NCBI GenBank assembly: GCA_021732085.1
Contig: JAKFVQ010000013.1
Coordinates: forward strand, 1 to 64,000
DNA length: 64,000 bases
Source of the DNA: Candidatus Obscuribacterales bacterium
GTDB taxonomy: Bacteria > Cyanobacteriota > Vampirovibrionia > Obscuribacterales > Obscuribacteraceae
Reading direction: 5' to 3'
This document shows, in pieces, positions 18,429 through 27,367 of the stretch. The notes below the pieces were generated by a model, which did not search any database, had not been told where the DNA came from, and worked only from the letters and a program-made list of their open reading frames with translations. The stretch's first letter is position 1, and each line of letters opens with the position of its first letter. The position numbers were made by a program, and so were the translations under genes.

Positions 18429-19702
18429 TCGACTGTAATCTCAGAATTGCTATTCCTTTTGAAGACTCCTGTTTTCCTTAACTCACGTTTCTTGTTGATC
18501 ACGATGCTTGATGTGATTCGCAATCCTTCCGCTTGAGGGTGCTTTTTGAACAGGTATTGCGCAAGTGTGAGGAACTCGGTGTCGGAAGCGCATTCTTTCA
18601 TGCGTTTGCTTATAGGCAAGTTGAAACTCGATCCATCTTTTAGGATGAGTTCTACTCTTACGTCTTTCACATCTTGCTGAAACAGATACATCCCGAAGCC
18701 CCAGGGCGAGTGATCGAAGAGCGTCTCCTGAGTGAGCGAATATTTTGGGAAAAGGTAATAGCGCGCGGGCATCAGCATTAGAGCAAGCGCAAATAGAATG
18801 GCGCCGGTTCTCTCAAAGAGCGGGGCGTTTGCAATTTTTTCAGCTTGAGAATTTGTTGAAGCATCCTGTGCGTCTTTGGCGGGCGCTTCGACGGAACTGC
18901 TTGCCGCCCCCCATTCGCCTTGCCGGAAGAAAGTCATGTAGCCGATCAGCATAATTGCTGAGTATCCTTCGACCTGCTGAATGAACAGAGCAAACGCGAG
19001 GTGCAGCAGGATGCCGATTATAAGCGCTGATTTGCGAGTCCGTTCAAAGAAAAAGGCAAACGCCAGATACATTTCAGTTGCGAACACGACGTAGGATAAC
19101 GCTCCGAGAATTGGCATCGGAAGCGGTGCCAGTTTGAAGAGAGGCTGCCATATTTCGCGAATATCCCAACTATTATATAGAAGGTTGTTTAGCGTTTCCC
19201 CATTCAGCCATTCTGGATGCAACTTGCCAAACGCTCCATAGAAATAGCATGCCGCGAGGCTGATCTGGATCAAGCGGCGACTGCAGCTCGGTCCCTTTTG
19301 CTTGTCAAAAAGAAATGCGATGAAATATGTCGCCAGCAAAAGTTGATAGTTCATATGGAATATCTGAACTTCTCTGCTGCCGTGGTAGATGAAAACTGCT
19401 GCCATTATGGCGATGAACCATTTTTGTCTGGCGCCCAGTGCCATCATTAGCGAGCCAAAGTAAAAGATTCCCCAGAGAGTAAACTCGACAGCTAAGGGGA
19501 AGTCAGGCAGCATAAACAGCTGCTCTCCAAGTCTCCACGATGGGACGTGATAAGGGCGCGGTGGCATCTTAATCAACTGAATCCACCAGGTATATAAGAG
19601 AACTGCGCCTGTTAAACGGACAATCTTTGGAGAAAGGGGACCCGGTGCATATAGCCAATCGACAAAACGTTGGAATAAATTTTGCCGTGGCTGCACATCC
19701 AC
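18425..19702 (-). CDS. HTTM-like membrane protein
   Basis: A 425-residue protein with about eight membrane segments in the first 280 residues and a soluble C-terminus of about 95 residues. The pattern LRLGE/LFMLPDF near the N-terminus and the segment YGAFGKLHPEWLNGETL match the HTTM domain, which is related to vitamin-K-dependent gamma-carboxylase. Whether it carboxylates anything is unknown. GTG start with AAGGAGAG upstream. It lies 11 bp after the DUF362 gene and is the third gene of the operon starting at 21726. Confidence 0.75.
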   Translation of the reverse strand: MDVQPRQNLFQRFVDWLYAPGPLSPKIVRLTGAVLLYTWWIQLIKMPPRPYHVPSWRLGEQLFMLPDFPLAVEFTLWGIFYFGSLMMALGARQKWFIAIMAAVFIYHGSREVQIFHMNYQLLLATYFIAFLFDKQKGPSCSRRLIQISLAACYFYGAFGKLHPEWLNGETLNNLLYNSWDIREIWQPLFKLAPLPMPILGALSYVVFATEMYLAFAFFFERTRKSALIIGILLHLAFALFIQQVEGYSAIMLIGYMTFFRQGEWGAASSSVEAPAKDAQDASTNSQAEKIANAPLFERTGAILFALALMLMPARYYLFPKYSLTQETLFDHSPWGFGMYLFQQDVKDVRVELILKDGSSFNLPISKRMKECASDTEFLTLAQYLFKKHPQAEGLRITSSIVINKKRELRKTGVFKRNSNSEITVD

Positions 19703-19713
19703 TTTGGCTCTCC

Positions 19714-20793
19714 TTAAGTTAAGCCGCCATCAGAGGAATTTTTTAGTGACTTCAGATCCTTAGGGCGGCCATCGGCTTCAAAAGTAGGCGGCAGCTCAAA
19801 TTGTCTTTGCATTTCTGCGATTGGTCGGCCGATCAAATCAATTTGTCCGAGGTCGGAGTTGCCGATGCATTGCCCCGCCACTTTGAGGTAAGGGATATTT
19901 GCTACAGGAAGTTTCATGCAGCTTCCGCAAACAGTGTCTACTGCGACAACATCATCGCCCAAGATAACGGCGCCGAAGTCCACGCCTTTTCCGTTAAGTG
20001 GACCGTCGCCTTCCATCGCTTCGATTCCATCCACAATTGCAAAGCTTGGCTTTATGCACCCGACAAGATCCACAATTGAGCGATCGATTCCGTTTATATG
20101 TAGAATGTTTTTAGGCCAGCCGTATTTGCGGCCTGGCAGGCATCCAAAAAAGTTCTTCATTGATGCTGTCATAAGCGCCCAGTGGTGTGTCTTTAGTTTG
20201 GGCATGGAGATGATCACGTCGGCCCCAGTGATCGTGCGCGGCAATAAGTATTTGTCTTCCTTCGTGAATTTGAGATGGTTTTCGATCTCGTCGAGGTCAT
20301 CGATATTGAGATCAACAAATTGCATGTCATGTTTCTTTAGAACTTCGCCGACACCGCTTACGCTGACCAGCCGGTCGGTGTCGCGTGAGTTTGCGGGTCC
20401 ATCGCCTAGTTTAATTTCGGAAGCACCTTGCTTTGCCAACAAAGTGATAACTGCGTCGACAAATCGAGGATTTGTGCACAAGGGTCGGTCTGGTCGCCAA
20501 TCGACCAGATTCATTTTCAAGAAGACTTTTTTTCCTTTGAGGTCGATTCCAATTTGCTGCCAATATTTTTCCAGCACCGAAAGAACATCATCATATGTAG
20601 CTTTGTCGAGTGCGACATTGGAACGAGTTTTTCGTTTAAAAGTTCTGTGCTGCTCGGTCACTTGCATGCTTCCGCGCCCGCTTTCCGGTGCGCAACCGGC
20701 AAGCGCTCCTCCTGCGGCGACGAACCCCGCGCCAATCTGCAGAAATTTGCGACGGCTGGTGTCATCTGGCGGTAATTTATCTTCGGAATCCAT
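19714..20793 (-). CDS. DUF362 protein with Tat/lipoprotein signal
   Basis: A 359-residue protein. The N-terminus has a twin-arginine signal (SRRKFLQ, 13-19) followed by a hydrophobic stretch and a lipobox LAGC (C34), so it is probably exported folded and lipid-anchored. The body matches DUF362: LKMNLVDWRPDRPLCTNPRF, IKLGDGPANSRDT, ADVIISMPKLKTHHWALMTASMKN and FAIVDGIEAMEGDGPLNGK. DUF362 proteins are often tied to Fe-S or redox chemistry, but no CxxCxxC ferredoxin motif is present here. The ATG directly follows the TAA of the upstream gene, indicating translational coupling. Confidence 0.88.
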   Translation of the reverse strand: MDSEDKLPPDDTSRRKFLQIGAGFVAAGGALAGCAPESGRGSMQVTEQHRTFKRKTRSNVALDKATYDDVLSVLEKYWQQIGIDLKGKKVFLKMNLVDWRPDRPLCTNPRFVDAVITLLAKQGASEIKLGDGPANSRDTDRLVSVSGVGEVLKKHDMQFVDLNIDDLDEIENHLKFTKEDKYLLPRTITGADVIISMPKLKTHHWALMTASMKNFFGCLPGRKYGWPKNILHINGIDRSIVDLVGCIKPSFAIVDGIEAMEGDGPLNGKGVDFGAVILGDDVVAVDTVCGSCMKLPVANIPYLKVAGQCIGNSDLGQIDLIGRPIAEMQRQFELPPTFEADGRPKDLKSLKNSSDGGLT

Positions 20794-21726
20794 TTAGAAG
20801 TAGTCCATGATGTTTGAATTTTCCATCGCCAAGCAGGCGACCGACTGGGTGATTATGTTGTTGGAGAACTTGCCGTTAGCATCTTGTGCGGACAACACTT
20901 GTTCTAGCAATTTGCTATTGTCTTTGCGGAAACTCTTCAATGCTAGCGCTGCCCAAGCACTTTCCGCCAGGCTTTCGGGCTTCCTGTTTTCTATGAAGTC
21001 GATTGATTTTTGAATTGCCGGATCGTTTTCTTTTGATCGCAAAGCCAGCAATGCCAGTACGCTAAATTGTACATCGGCTGGAATGACAGTACCAAGCGGG
21101 TTTCTGTCACCGCAATTCCAACCACCAGTTGGACACGACACTTTTATCAGATACGACTCTGCAAATTCGACGACCCGTCTGATTTTTTCTTCTAGTTGCG
21201 TGTTGCGTAAGGCGACAAGCGAGTACGCCGTCGGTTCGACCCAATCGAATGTTGCCGGCGTCCAGGGCCAACCACGATTGTAGTCGTACTCCGGACCCTT
21301 CCAAATAAGCAGGGCGAAGCGGGCTTCTGGCGAATATTTCTCCGTGCGATTTTCCAGGAGCCAATCAATGGCTTTTTTCATCGCATTTCGAAACTTCTCA
21401 TCTGGTACTTCCAGCTGAAGGTTTTCATTGGCTGCGCACGACTGCAATATACGCAGCGTCATTAATACAACAGATGTTGTCCAATCGCTTCCAATGCGAG
21501 CTTGATCGTTTGACCATCCCCCGTCGGAATTTTGCGACTCGAAGATTTTTTTGAGAAAAGGTGTCAACGATTCTTTTTTTGATCTGCCGGCTAGCGCCGC
21601 CCAGCAGGCAGGTTCAATGGCACCATCCTTCCCGGAAAGATACGGCCACAAGCCATTTTCTGTTTGCCATTGATGCAAACAGTCTTGCGCTTTTTTTAGT
21701 GAGAGGTCAATAGACTTGTTGGACAC
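20794..21726 (-). CDS. Squalene-cyclase/prenyltransferase-repeat protein
   Basis: A 310-residue alpha/alpha-barrel-type protein with repeats of the squalene-hopene cyclase and prenyltransferase beta-subunit class: SQNSDGGWSNDQ, SCPTGGWNCGDRNP and LSAQDANGKFSNN. It is about half the length of a true cyclase and I see no DxDD catalytic motif, so it is unlikely to be a complete triterpene cyclase. There is no signal peptide. It starts with GTG. It is the first gene of the operon with the DUF362 and HTTM genes, which suggests one pathway or complex of unknown chemistry. Confidence 0.8.
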   Translation of the reverse strand: MSNKSIDLSLKKAQDCLHQWQTENGLWPYLSGKDGAIEPACWAALAGRSKKESLTPFLKKIFESQNSDGGWSNDQARIGSDWTTSVVLMTLRILQSCAANENLQLEVPDEKFRNAMKKAIDWLLENRTEKYSPEARFALLIWKGPEYDYNRGWPWTPATFDWVEPTAYSLVALRNTQLEEKIRRVVEFAESYLIKVSCPTGGWNCGDRNPLGTVIPADVQFSVLALLALRSKENDPAIQKSIDFIENRKPESLAESAWAALALKSFRKDNSKLLEQVLSAQDANGKFSNNIITQSVACLAMENSNIMDYF

Positions 21727-22068
21727 AATGGCGATATGAAATTAGAAGAGTCGCTGATAAAGCCTATTAAAACTTTTAAAGCTACTCTTTGCGTTAGTTT
21801 CACTACGGGAGAGGTATAACATTCTTGACAAGGTGAAGTGTCGATGCAATTATTAATCTTGTAAGACACAACTTTTGTTTTCTCTACTTTAATTTTTTTT
21901 GTTGCCCTTTACTACTCACAATTTGAATAAATGGCTTGGAGCTGCTCCAATTTGTAGTACTCTTGCTGCTTAGAGCTTGGTCGAATCAACTTTGAATCGC
22001 CTAGTTTTACTATGCACACTTTGGTACTGGAAATCGCGAGTCTGTCCAGGCCGGGAGGAATAAGATCC
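21727..22068. promoter_or_regulatory. Intergenic regulatory region before Flp pilin
   Basis: A 342-bp AT-rich gap between divergent transcription units. It holds TTGACA at 21825-21830 without a convincing -10 partner, an 8-base T-run near 21892-21899, and the palindrome TTGGAGCTGCTCCAA at 21936-21950. The palindrome is a candidate operator about 120 bp before the pilin start. The leader ends with the strong ribosome-binding site GGGAGGAA (22053-22060). Confidence 0.4.
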
Positions 22069-22278
22069 ATGATGACCACTTTCAAAAACTTCGTATCGGA
22101 TGAGTCTGGACAAGGTATCACAGAATACGGTGCTATCCTTGCATTCGTAGCCTTGCTCGTCGCTGTAGTATTCAGCTTCGCACAAGGAACACTGACCTCT
22201 GCGATTTCGCAGTCGTTCTCGACCATCGTTATGCAGCTCAACAAACTCAACAGCGTAACCTCAACCGGTTCGACATAA
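22069..22278 (+). CDS. flp: Flp/Fap-type pilin
   Basis: A 69-residue Flp pilin, the major subunit of Tad pili used for adhesion. The ATG at 22069 is chosen over the upstream frame because GGGAGGAA lies 8 bases before it. The processing motif GQGITEY (14-20) fits cleavage after G14, with Glu at +5 and Tyr at +6. A hydrophobic helix follows (AILAFVALLVAVVFSF). A terminator stands 31 bp after the stop, so the pilin is probably a separate, highly expressed transcript. It is processed presumably by the A24 peptidase at 29866. Confidence 0.93.
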   Translation: MMTTFKNFVSDESGQGITEYGAILAFVALLVAVVFSFAQGTLTSAISQSFSTIVMQLNKLNSVTSTGST

Positions 22279-22309
22279 ACCGAGAGGCACCAGAAAAAAT
22301 ACTGGGGAC

Positions 22310-22347
22310 GAACGAGGGGGATTATTCCTCCTCGTTCGCCGCTTTTT
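22310..22347 (+). terminator. Intrinsic terminator after Flp pilin
   Basis: GAACGAGGGGG (22310-22320) pairs with CCTCCTCGTTC (22327-22337) over 11 bp with one mismatch and an ATTATT loop. A T-run follows at 22343-22347. Confidence 0.85.
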
Positions 22348-23483
22348 GCTTTTCTGGCGTGCGTTTGTCAGCTGATATCCGAATAGTCCAAAACGTCAAT
22401 TCCAAAAAGTATTTACCGCGCTGACGAACATTCAGAAGATTGAACAGGCGCCGGCTAGACCTGAATCTCGTGCAGGCTGAAAATGCGCGGAACGCCGATA
22501 TAAATTCCAAGGTTTGCTAGGCGGGGCAATTCACCGGCCTAGGGAGATGCACCGTTTTTCTCACCATGACAACGGCGGGCTGGCTTTTACTGAATGCCGC
22601 TCTGACACCGTTTTCAGCTCTTGACCTGTCTTTTCGACCTGTTGTCATGGTGAGGAAAAACTCCAAATTTCAACGGAGCTGAATTTACTCCCACCACCAA
22701 CGTAGGAAGCATTACGATTGGAGGGCTCTGAAAGAAGCATCAGGTTTCAGGCCCTGCAAGAATTTCAGGGAAGCATCAACGAATCCCACTACTTTTCTTT
22801 CTCTCTTGGCCAGTTGGGGCACGATGAGCTATTTTTTTTTACTGGTAAGCCAGGCTCTGTTGAAAACTGCAAGCCTGAGGATTGTCGTCTGGCTGATATT
22901 GATTTTGACTGAGCAGTCACGGGGCTGCTCACACTAACGGGCTGTTCTTCGTAGGTGCTGACGCGAAAACAATTTGACCAAAATCGGTGGAAAAAAATTT
23001 TGCACACAAGAGTTTTGGCGCAGCTTGCTTCTTTGCAGCTCGAGGTATTTTGTCTACTTCGAATTTACCGAAACACCAACTCGTTATCAGCCGGACGCAA
23101 TCTGCTTAGAATGCGCTTCCAATTAATTTGTTGGATGCACGTGCGTCATCCTAACATCACTAGTAGTGGCATCTTGCCAACAAGCTTTACTGATTGAAAG
23201 TAGCTTGCCATGCTGGAGATCCGTCATCTGGCGGATCGCTGTAGCCGAAGAACTCCGCCCTGAGAGGAATTGCTAAGAAAGTTACAGAGAGAATTCGAGC
23301 ATGGCTGATATACCTCTTGATTAGTCACCGTGCGCTTCGCGAGCTTTCTGGTGCATCCTCTCTTTCCAAGATGTGGGCAAGATTTCAAGGATATTGAAAG
23401 AATCATTGTCCGCGTCTCAGGAATATGCGTTAATAGTATCTGGTTAATCTTTTTCGCCGTTGTAATTAGTAAGGGGGATAGAA
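22348..23483. other. 1.1-kb gap between pilin and cpaB
   Basis: No convincing gene is visible. The gap contains copy 1 of the 106-bp inverted-repeat element (22555-22660). A short TTG-initiated frame at 22718-22912 has a possible ribosome-binding site (TAGGAAG) but no recognisable product. The ribosome-binding site of cpaB (AGTAAGGGGGA) closes the region. Confidence 0.55.
22555..22660. repeat. 106-bp inverted-repeat element, copy 1
   Basis: The left arm TTTTTCTCACCATGACAAC (22555-22573) faces its reverse complement at 22641-22660, with one extra G, across 67 bp. The same arms with the same total length recur at 41504-41609. Similarity continues outside the arms: GCCTA-n5-GATGCA before, and TCCAAA-n-GGAG-n2-GAA after. 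Confidence 0.85.
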
Positions 23484-24425
23484 ATGCGAAACCTATTCCT
23501 GAGCCTTTCAAGAATGCCTCCATTCTTGATGCTTCTGATCATTGTGGGTCTGGCCGTTACCGCGACCATGCTCTACATGCAACAATCAGATAAGGCACGG
23601 AAAGAAATCACAGACATAAAGTCCGCTCAAGAAGCGCAAGCTAGCTTGAAAGGACCAGTAGTTTACGCGACCAAGGATATTCCTGAAGGAACGGAAATTA
23701 CAGCTGACGCTTTGGAAGTCAAAGAAGAAGCACAATCGAAAATTCCTGCGCAAGCAATGACCAACCCGAGTGCCGGTGTGGGTGGCGTGGCCGCCTACCC
23801 AGTTCAAGCTGGCACGATGGTTTTCATGAACGCAGTGAAGGCTCGAGCAGTACAAGTCGGCTTTGAAGGCAAAATCAAGGAAGGATATCGCGCCGTTACT
23901 TTCGGTATCGATTCCAACTCCGGGGTTGCTGGCTTCATCGCTCCCGGCAGCCATGTCGACGTTCTCTGCATCACCGGATCGGCAGCTGACACCAAAGCAG
24001 CTCCGGTTCTCTCCGATGTTGAAGTAATCGCCGTTGGTACCACCTACCGCAAGGCACCTGGTGAGACCACTGCGACTCAAGCCAGCTCCATCACGGTGTT
24101 GGTCAACCCGGACGATGCTGAAAAACTCGTCAAGGCCGTTACTGCAGGTAAACCGTACCTGACATTGCGTAACGAAAAAGATCACCAGCCTCTGGCTACC
24201 GTGGACATCACTGCGTTGTTCCCGAAACCACCAAAGGCTGAGGATGCAGGCGATATGACGGCAAGCAGCTTGCCGCCGCCCAACCTTCCCCCACCGCCGT
24301 TGCCTGGTGCTCCGGCAGCCGCTGATGTTAACGCACCAGCTGCTCCGCCACCGCCACCGCCGATGCATGAAATCGAGCTGTGGTCTGGCAGCAAGAAAGA
24401 GGTCCTCTCAGTCCCTCAGGGCTAG
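23484..24425 (+). CDS. cpaB: Tad pilus assembly protein CpaB/RcpC
   Basis: A 313-residue protein. An N-terminal membrane anchor (MLLIIVGLAVTATMLYM) is followed by a SAF domain (about 53-120, VVYATKDIPEGTEITADALEV) and the RcpC core (YRAVTFGIDSNSGVAGFIAPGSHVDVL). The C-terminal 60 residues are Pro/Ala-rich. CpaB works in the periplasm with the secretin in Tad pilus assembly; the poly-Pro tail could span the wall or contact partners. The ATG follows AAGGGGGA. It is 78 bp before cpaE. Confidence 0.92.
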   Translation: MRNLFLSLSRMPPFLMLLIIVGLAVTATMLYMQQSDKARKEITDIKSAQEAQASLKGPVVYATKDIPEGTEITADALEVKEEAQSKIPAQAMTNPSAGVGGVAAYPVQAGTMVFMNAVKARAVQVGFEGKIKEGYRAVTFGIDSNSGVAGFIAPGSHVDVLCITGSAADTKAAPVLSDVEVIAVGTTYRKAPGETTATQASSITVLVNPDDAEKLVKAVTAGKPYLTLRNEKDHQPLATVDITALFPKPPKAEDAGDMTASSLPPPNLPPPPLPGAPAAADVNAPAAPPPPPPMHEIELWSGSKKEVLSVPQG

Positions 24426-24503
24426 AGTCCTCCGTGAGGAAGGTACTGCTAGTGGGTAAATATTCACTAGTAATAATAGGTAAATCGGGAGAGCTTTAGG
24501 GTC

Positions 24504-25697
24504 ATGAAACTAACTACGCTGTTGGTATGCGATGCCGGTCTGGACAAACGCCAGACCATCGAAGACTTGATTCACAGCCAGCCTTCGCTGGCACTTGTGA
24601 GCACTGTTTCCGGCGGGATGGCGAGAGAACAGATTGGAAGTTTGCACCCGAAGCTAGTTTGGATCGAATTGAGCCCGGCTCCGGTCCGAGGTCTTTCTTT
24701 GTTGGCTGAACTGAGAGAGGCCTTCCCCGAAATCTATTTCTTTGTCAGCTATGAAGTACCGGACCCCGAGTTGATCCGCACCGCGTATCGACTCGGGGCG
24801 TCGGACTTCCTCGACGCAGAACGTTGGCGCACAGACTTGCCCGCTGCCGTTCAAAGCATTTTGCTCAAGCACCAATCCGAATCGGTTTCGACCGCGTCAG
24901 GTAAGGTCGTTGCTGTATTTAGCCCCACCGGCGGTATCGGCGCCACCACTGTCGTGACCAATATTGCCGGCTATCTCGGTAAATATGGCGAGGCTTGCAT
25001 CGTTGACCTCGACTTGCAGTTCGGCATGGTGGCACATTATCTCAATCTGGAGCCTTCCTTCTCGTTGAGCACAATTGACTTTTCACACACCAACTTCGAC
25101 TCGACATACTTGCGCAACCTAATGACCAAGTATGACGACAAGCTCTCAGTGCTGGCTGCACCACCAGAACTTGAAGACATCGGCGATATCTATGCCGCTC
25201 AAGTTCAAGAAATTCTCTACACGGCTAAGCAAGAATTCCGCTACACGGTCGTTGACCTGCCGAAGAACTTGCTCGATGAGCGCGCGATTGCCACGCTCGA
25301 CCTTGCCGACCACGTTTTAGTTTTGACTGAGTACAACTGGGCTTCAATTTTGAACACCAGAAAATGCTTAGACACATTTAAGGCTCACTACAACCAGGAG
25401 AAACTCCTCCTGGTTATCAACAAATCGGAGTGGTTGCCTCAGGACGTGCTCAGCGAATGCCGAGCCAACCTCAACTACCCTGTGTATCATGAGATACAGA
25501 ACGACCCGAAGACAGCCAAATGGGTTATCAACCAGGGTCAAATAGCTCCACCTCACACCGGACTGGGCAGGTCGATGGAATCGCTTGCTCGCAAAATTAC
25601 GGGAGGAGAGCAGCTGCTTCTTACTCAAAAAGAAGAGAAGGGCGGCGGCGGATTCAAATTCCCCGCAATTTTCGGTGGACCCAAGAAACAAAAGTAA
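24504..25697 (+). CDS. cpaE: Tad pilus MinD/ParA-like ATPase CpaE/TadZ
   Basis: A 397-residue cytoplasmic protein. Residues 1-120 form a receiver-like domain (LLVCDAGLDKRQTIEDLI); the usual phosphoacceptor context is not clear. A ParA/MinD-type ATPase follows, with a deviant Walker A SPTGGIGATT (140-149) in which the signature first Lys of KGGxGKT is absent and Ala replaces the second. VVDLPKN is the Walker B region. CpaE/TadZ directs the pilus machine to its site in the cell. It is 14 bp before cpaF, clearly co-transcribed. Confidence 0.9.
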   Translation: MKLTTLLVCDAGLDKRQTIEDLIHSQPSLALVSTVSGGMAREQIGSLHPKLVWIELSPAPVRGLSLLAELREAFPEIYFFVSYEVPDPELIRTAYRLGASDFLDAERWRTDLPAAVQSILLKHQSESVSTASGKVVAVFSPTGGIGATTVVTNIAGYLGKYGEACIVDLDLQFGMVAHYLNLEPSFSLSTIDFSHTNFDSTYLRNLMTKYDDKLSVLAAPPELEDIGDIYAAQVQEILYTAKQEFRYTVVDLPKNLLDERAIATLDLADHVLVLTEYNWASILNTRKCLDTFKAHYNQEKLLLVINKSEWLPQDVLSECRANLNYPVYHEIQNDPKTAKWVINQGQIAPPHTGLGRSMESLARKITGGEQLLLTQKEEKGGGGFKFPAIFGGPKKQK

Positions 25698-25711
25698 GAG
25701 GTTAAGCAGAA

Positions 25712-27304
25712 ATGTCTGACGACGAGAACAACCAACAGGGCGGTGGTGGTCAAAATCTGCCTGCTCGCCAGGCCTCATCTTTGATGGGTCAATTGGTGCG
25801 CCAGCGCCAAGCCAGTGAAGTGGCGCCGCAACAGCAACAAGGTGGATTGGCCGGTGGTGGTCCAGGCGCCGGTATGGCTGGTCGGGGTCCGCAGACCAAC
25901 ATGGCGGGTCAGCAGCAAGCTACCCAAATGGAATCACCAGGCAGTTTCAACAAATCGGACCTCGAAAGGCTCGATCGCAAAGACGATTCAGACATGCACG
26001 GTCAGGTCATCCATGACCCTAATGCCGATCAAAGCAAGTTTCAAGCCAACCTTCTGCTCATTCGTGAGCGCGAAAAAATCATCATCGAGCAACTAAGAAG
26101 AGAACTCGATACATCAAGACTTACGCAAATCAGCGAAGACACGCAAGCTCAAGTACGTGCTCGTATCCGTGAAATGGTGAACAGCGACCCGGCTCCTCTC
26201 ACGATGATGGAAAAGGGTATTCTCCTGCAGAACGTGCTGGACGAAATCTTCGGTTTCGGACCGCTTGGTCCACTGCTGAGAGACCCGAGCGTCGGCGATA
26301 TTTGCGTCAACAAATTCGATTCCATTTATGTAGAACGTCACGGTCGTCTGGAAAAAACAACGGTCGCCTTTGAAAACGACCGCCACTTGCGCCAGACAAT
26401 CGACAAAATCATCCAGCCCCTGGGCCGACGTCTCGACGATAACTCACCAATGGTTGACGCGCGTCTTCCAAACGGTTCACGGGTTAACGCCACAATTCCA
26501 CCAGTTACAATCGACGGTCCAACGGTCACGATCCGATGCTTCGGCACAACGATCATGTCACTTGGTCAGTTGGTTGAAAAAGGCGCCATGTCATTGCAGA
26601 TGGCTGAGGTGCTGAAAGCATGCGTTAAAGCCCGTATCAACCTTATCGTCTCCGGTGGTACAGGTTCCGGTAAAACAACTTTGCTCAACGCACTTTCAGC
26701 TCACATCAATCCGCGCGAACGAATCATCACGATCGAGGACGCGGCTGAATTGAGACTGCAGCACGAGCACTGGGTCCGCATGGAAACGAGACCGCCAAAC
26801 ATTGAAGGCAAGGGTCAAATCACCCAGCGCATGCTCGTTATCAACACCCTTCGTATGCGTCCCGACCGTATCATCCTCGGGGAATGCCGGGGAGAGGAAG
26901 CGTTCGACATGTTGCAGGCCATGAACACAGGTCACTCTGGTTCAATGACCACAATCCACGCCAATACGCCACGCGACTGCACGAAGCGTCTTGAGAACAT
27001 GATTCTCATGGGTGGTATGGACATGCCGGCAAAAGCAGCGCGTGAGCTTATAGCGTCAGCTATTCAGGTTATTGTTCAGATCAAACGTCTTGAGGACGGT
27101 ACAAGAAGAGTCACCGAAGTTGCCGAGATAACTGGTATGGAAGGCGAAACCATCGCTATTTCTACTCTCTTCCATCTCGAGCGTGAAGGTAGAGACTCAA
27201 GAGGCTTCTTCAAGTGCCGCCACGTCGGCTCCGGCTTGCCGCCGAAGTTCATGGATCAGATTGAACAGGAAGCTATTCCATTCAAGCTGGAATGGCTGCG
27301 CTAA
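25712..27304 (+). CDS. cpaF: Tad pilus secretion ATPase CpaF/TadA
   Basis: A 530-residue ATPase driving Tad pilus polymerisation. The first 90 residues are Gln/Gly-rich and disordered. The core has the N-terminal domain [19 protein letters not shown], Walker [13 protein letters not shown] (about 313-324), [21 protein letters not shown], Walker [19 protein letters not shown] and the His box [16 protein letters not shown]. All are intact. AGAGG precedes the ATG. Confidence 0.96.
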   Translation: MSDDENNQQGGGGQNLPARQASSLMGQLVRQRQASEVAPQQQQGGLAGGGPGAGMAGRGPQTNMAGQQQATQMESPGSFNKSDLERLDRKDDSDMHGQVIHDPNADQSKFQANLLLIREREKIIIEQLRRELDTSRLTQISEDTQAQVRARIREMVNSDPAPLTMMEKGILLQNVLDEIFGFGPLGPLLRDPSVGDICVNKFDSIYVERHGRLEKTTVAFENDRHLRQTIDKIIQPLGRRLDDNSPMVDARLPNGSRVNATIPPVTIDGPTVTIRCFGTTIMSLGQLVEKGAMSLQMAEVLKACVKARINLIVSGGTGSGKTTLLNALSAHINPRERIITIEDAAELRLQHEHWVRMETRPPNIEGKGQITQRMLVINTLRMRPDRIILGECRGEEAFDMLQAMNTGHSGSMTTIHANTPRDCTKRLENMILMGGMDMPAKAARELIASAIQVIVQIKRLEDGTRRVTEVAEITGMEGETIAISTLFHLEREGRDSRGFFKCRHVGSGLPPKFMDQIEQEAIPFKLEWLR

Positions 27305-27367
27305 GGTTCGCCTAAGGTTTATTTTCCGCTCGTTCGCTAGAATGGCTTCCTGATCGTAGAAGACCTT

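Noticed and set aside
19916-20797. 293-residue plus-strand frame
   Set aside because: It is the complement of the clear DUF362 gene, whose signal peptide, lipobox and family motifs are convincing.
22718-22912. 64-residue frame in the pilin-cpaB gap
   Set aside because: TTG start. The TAGGAAG upstream is suggestive, but the product has no protein-like features.
23586-24368. 260-residue minus-strand frame
   Set aside because: It is antisense to cpaB; composition is Trp/Arg/Cys-rich and shadow-like.
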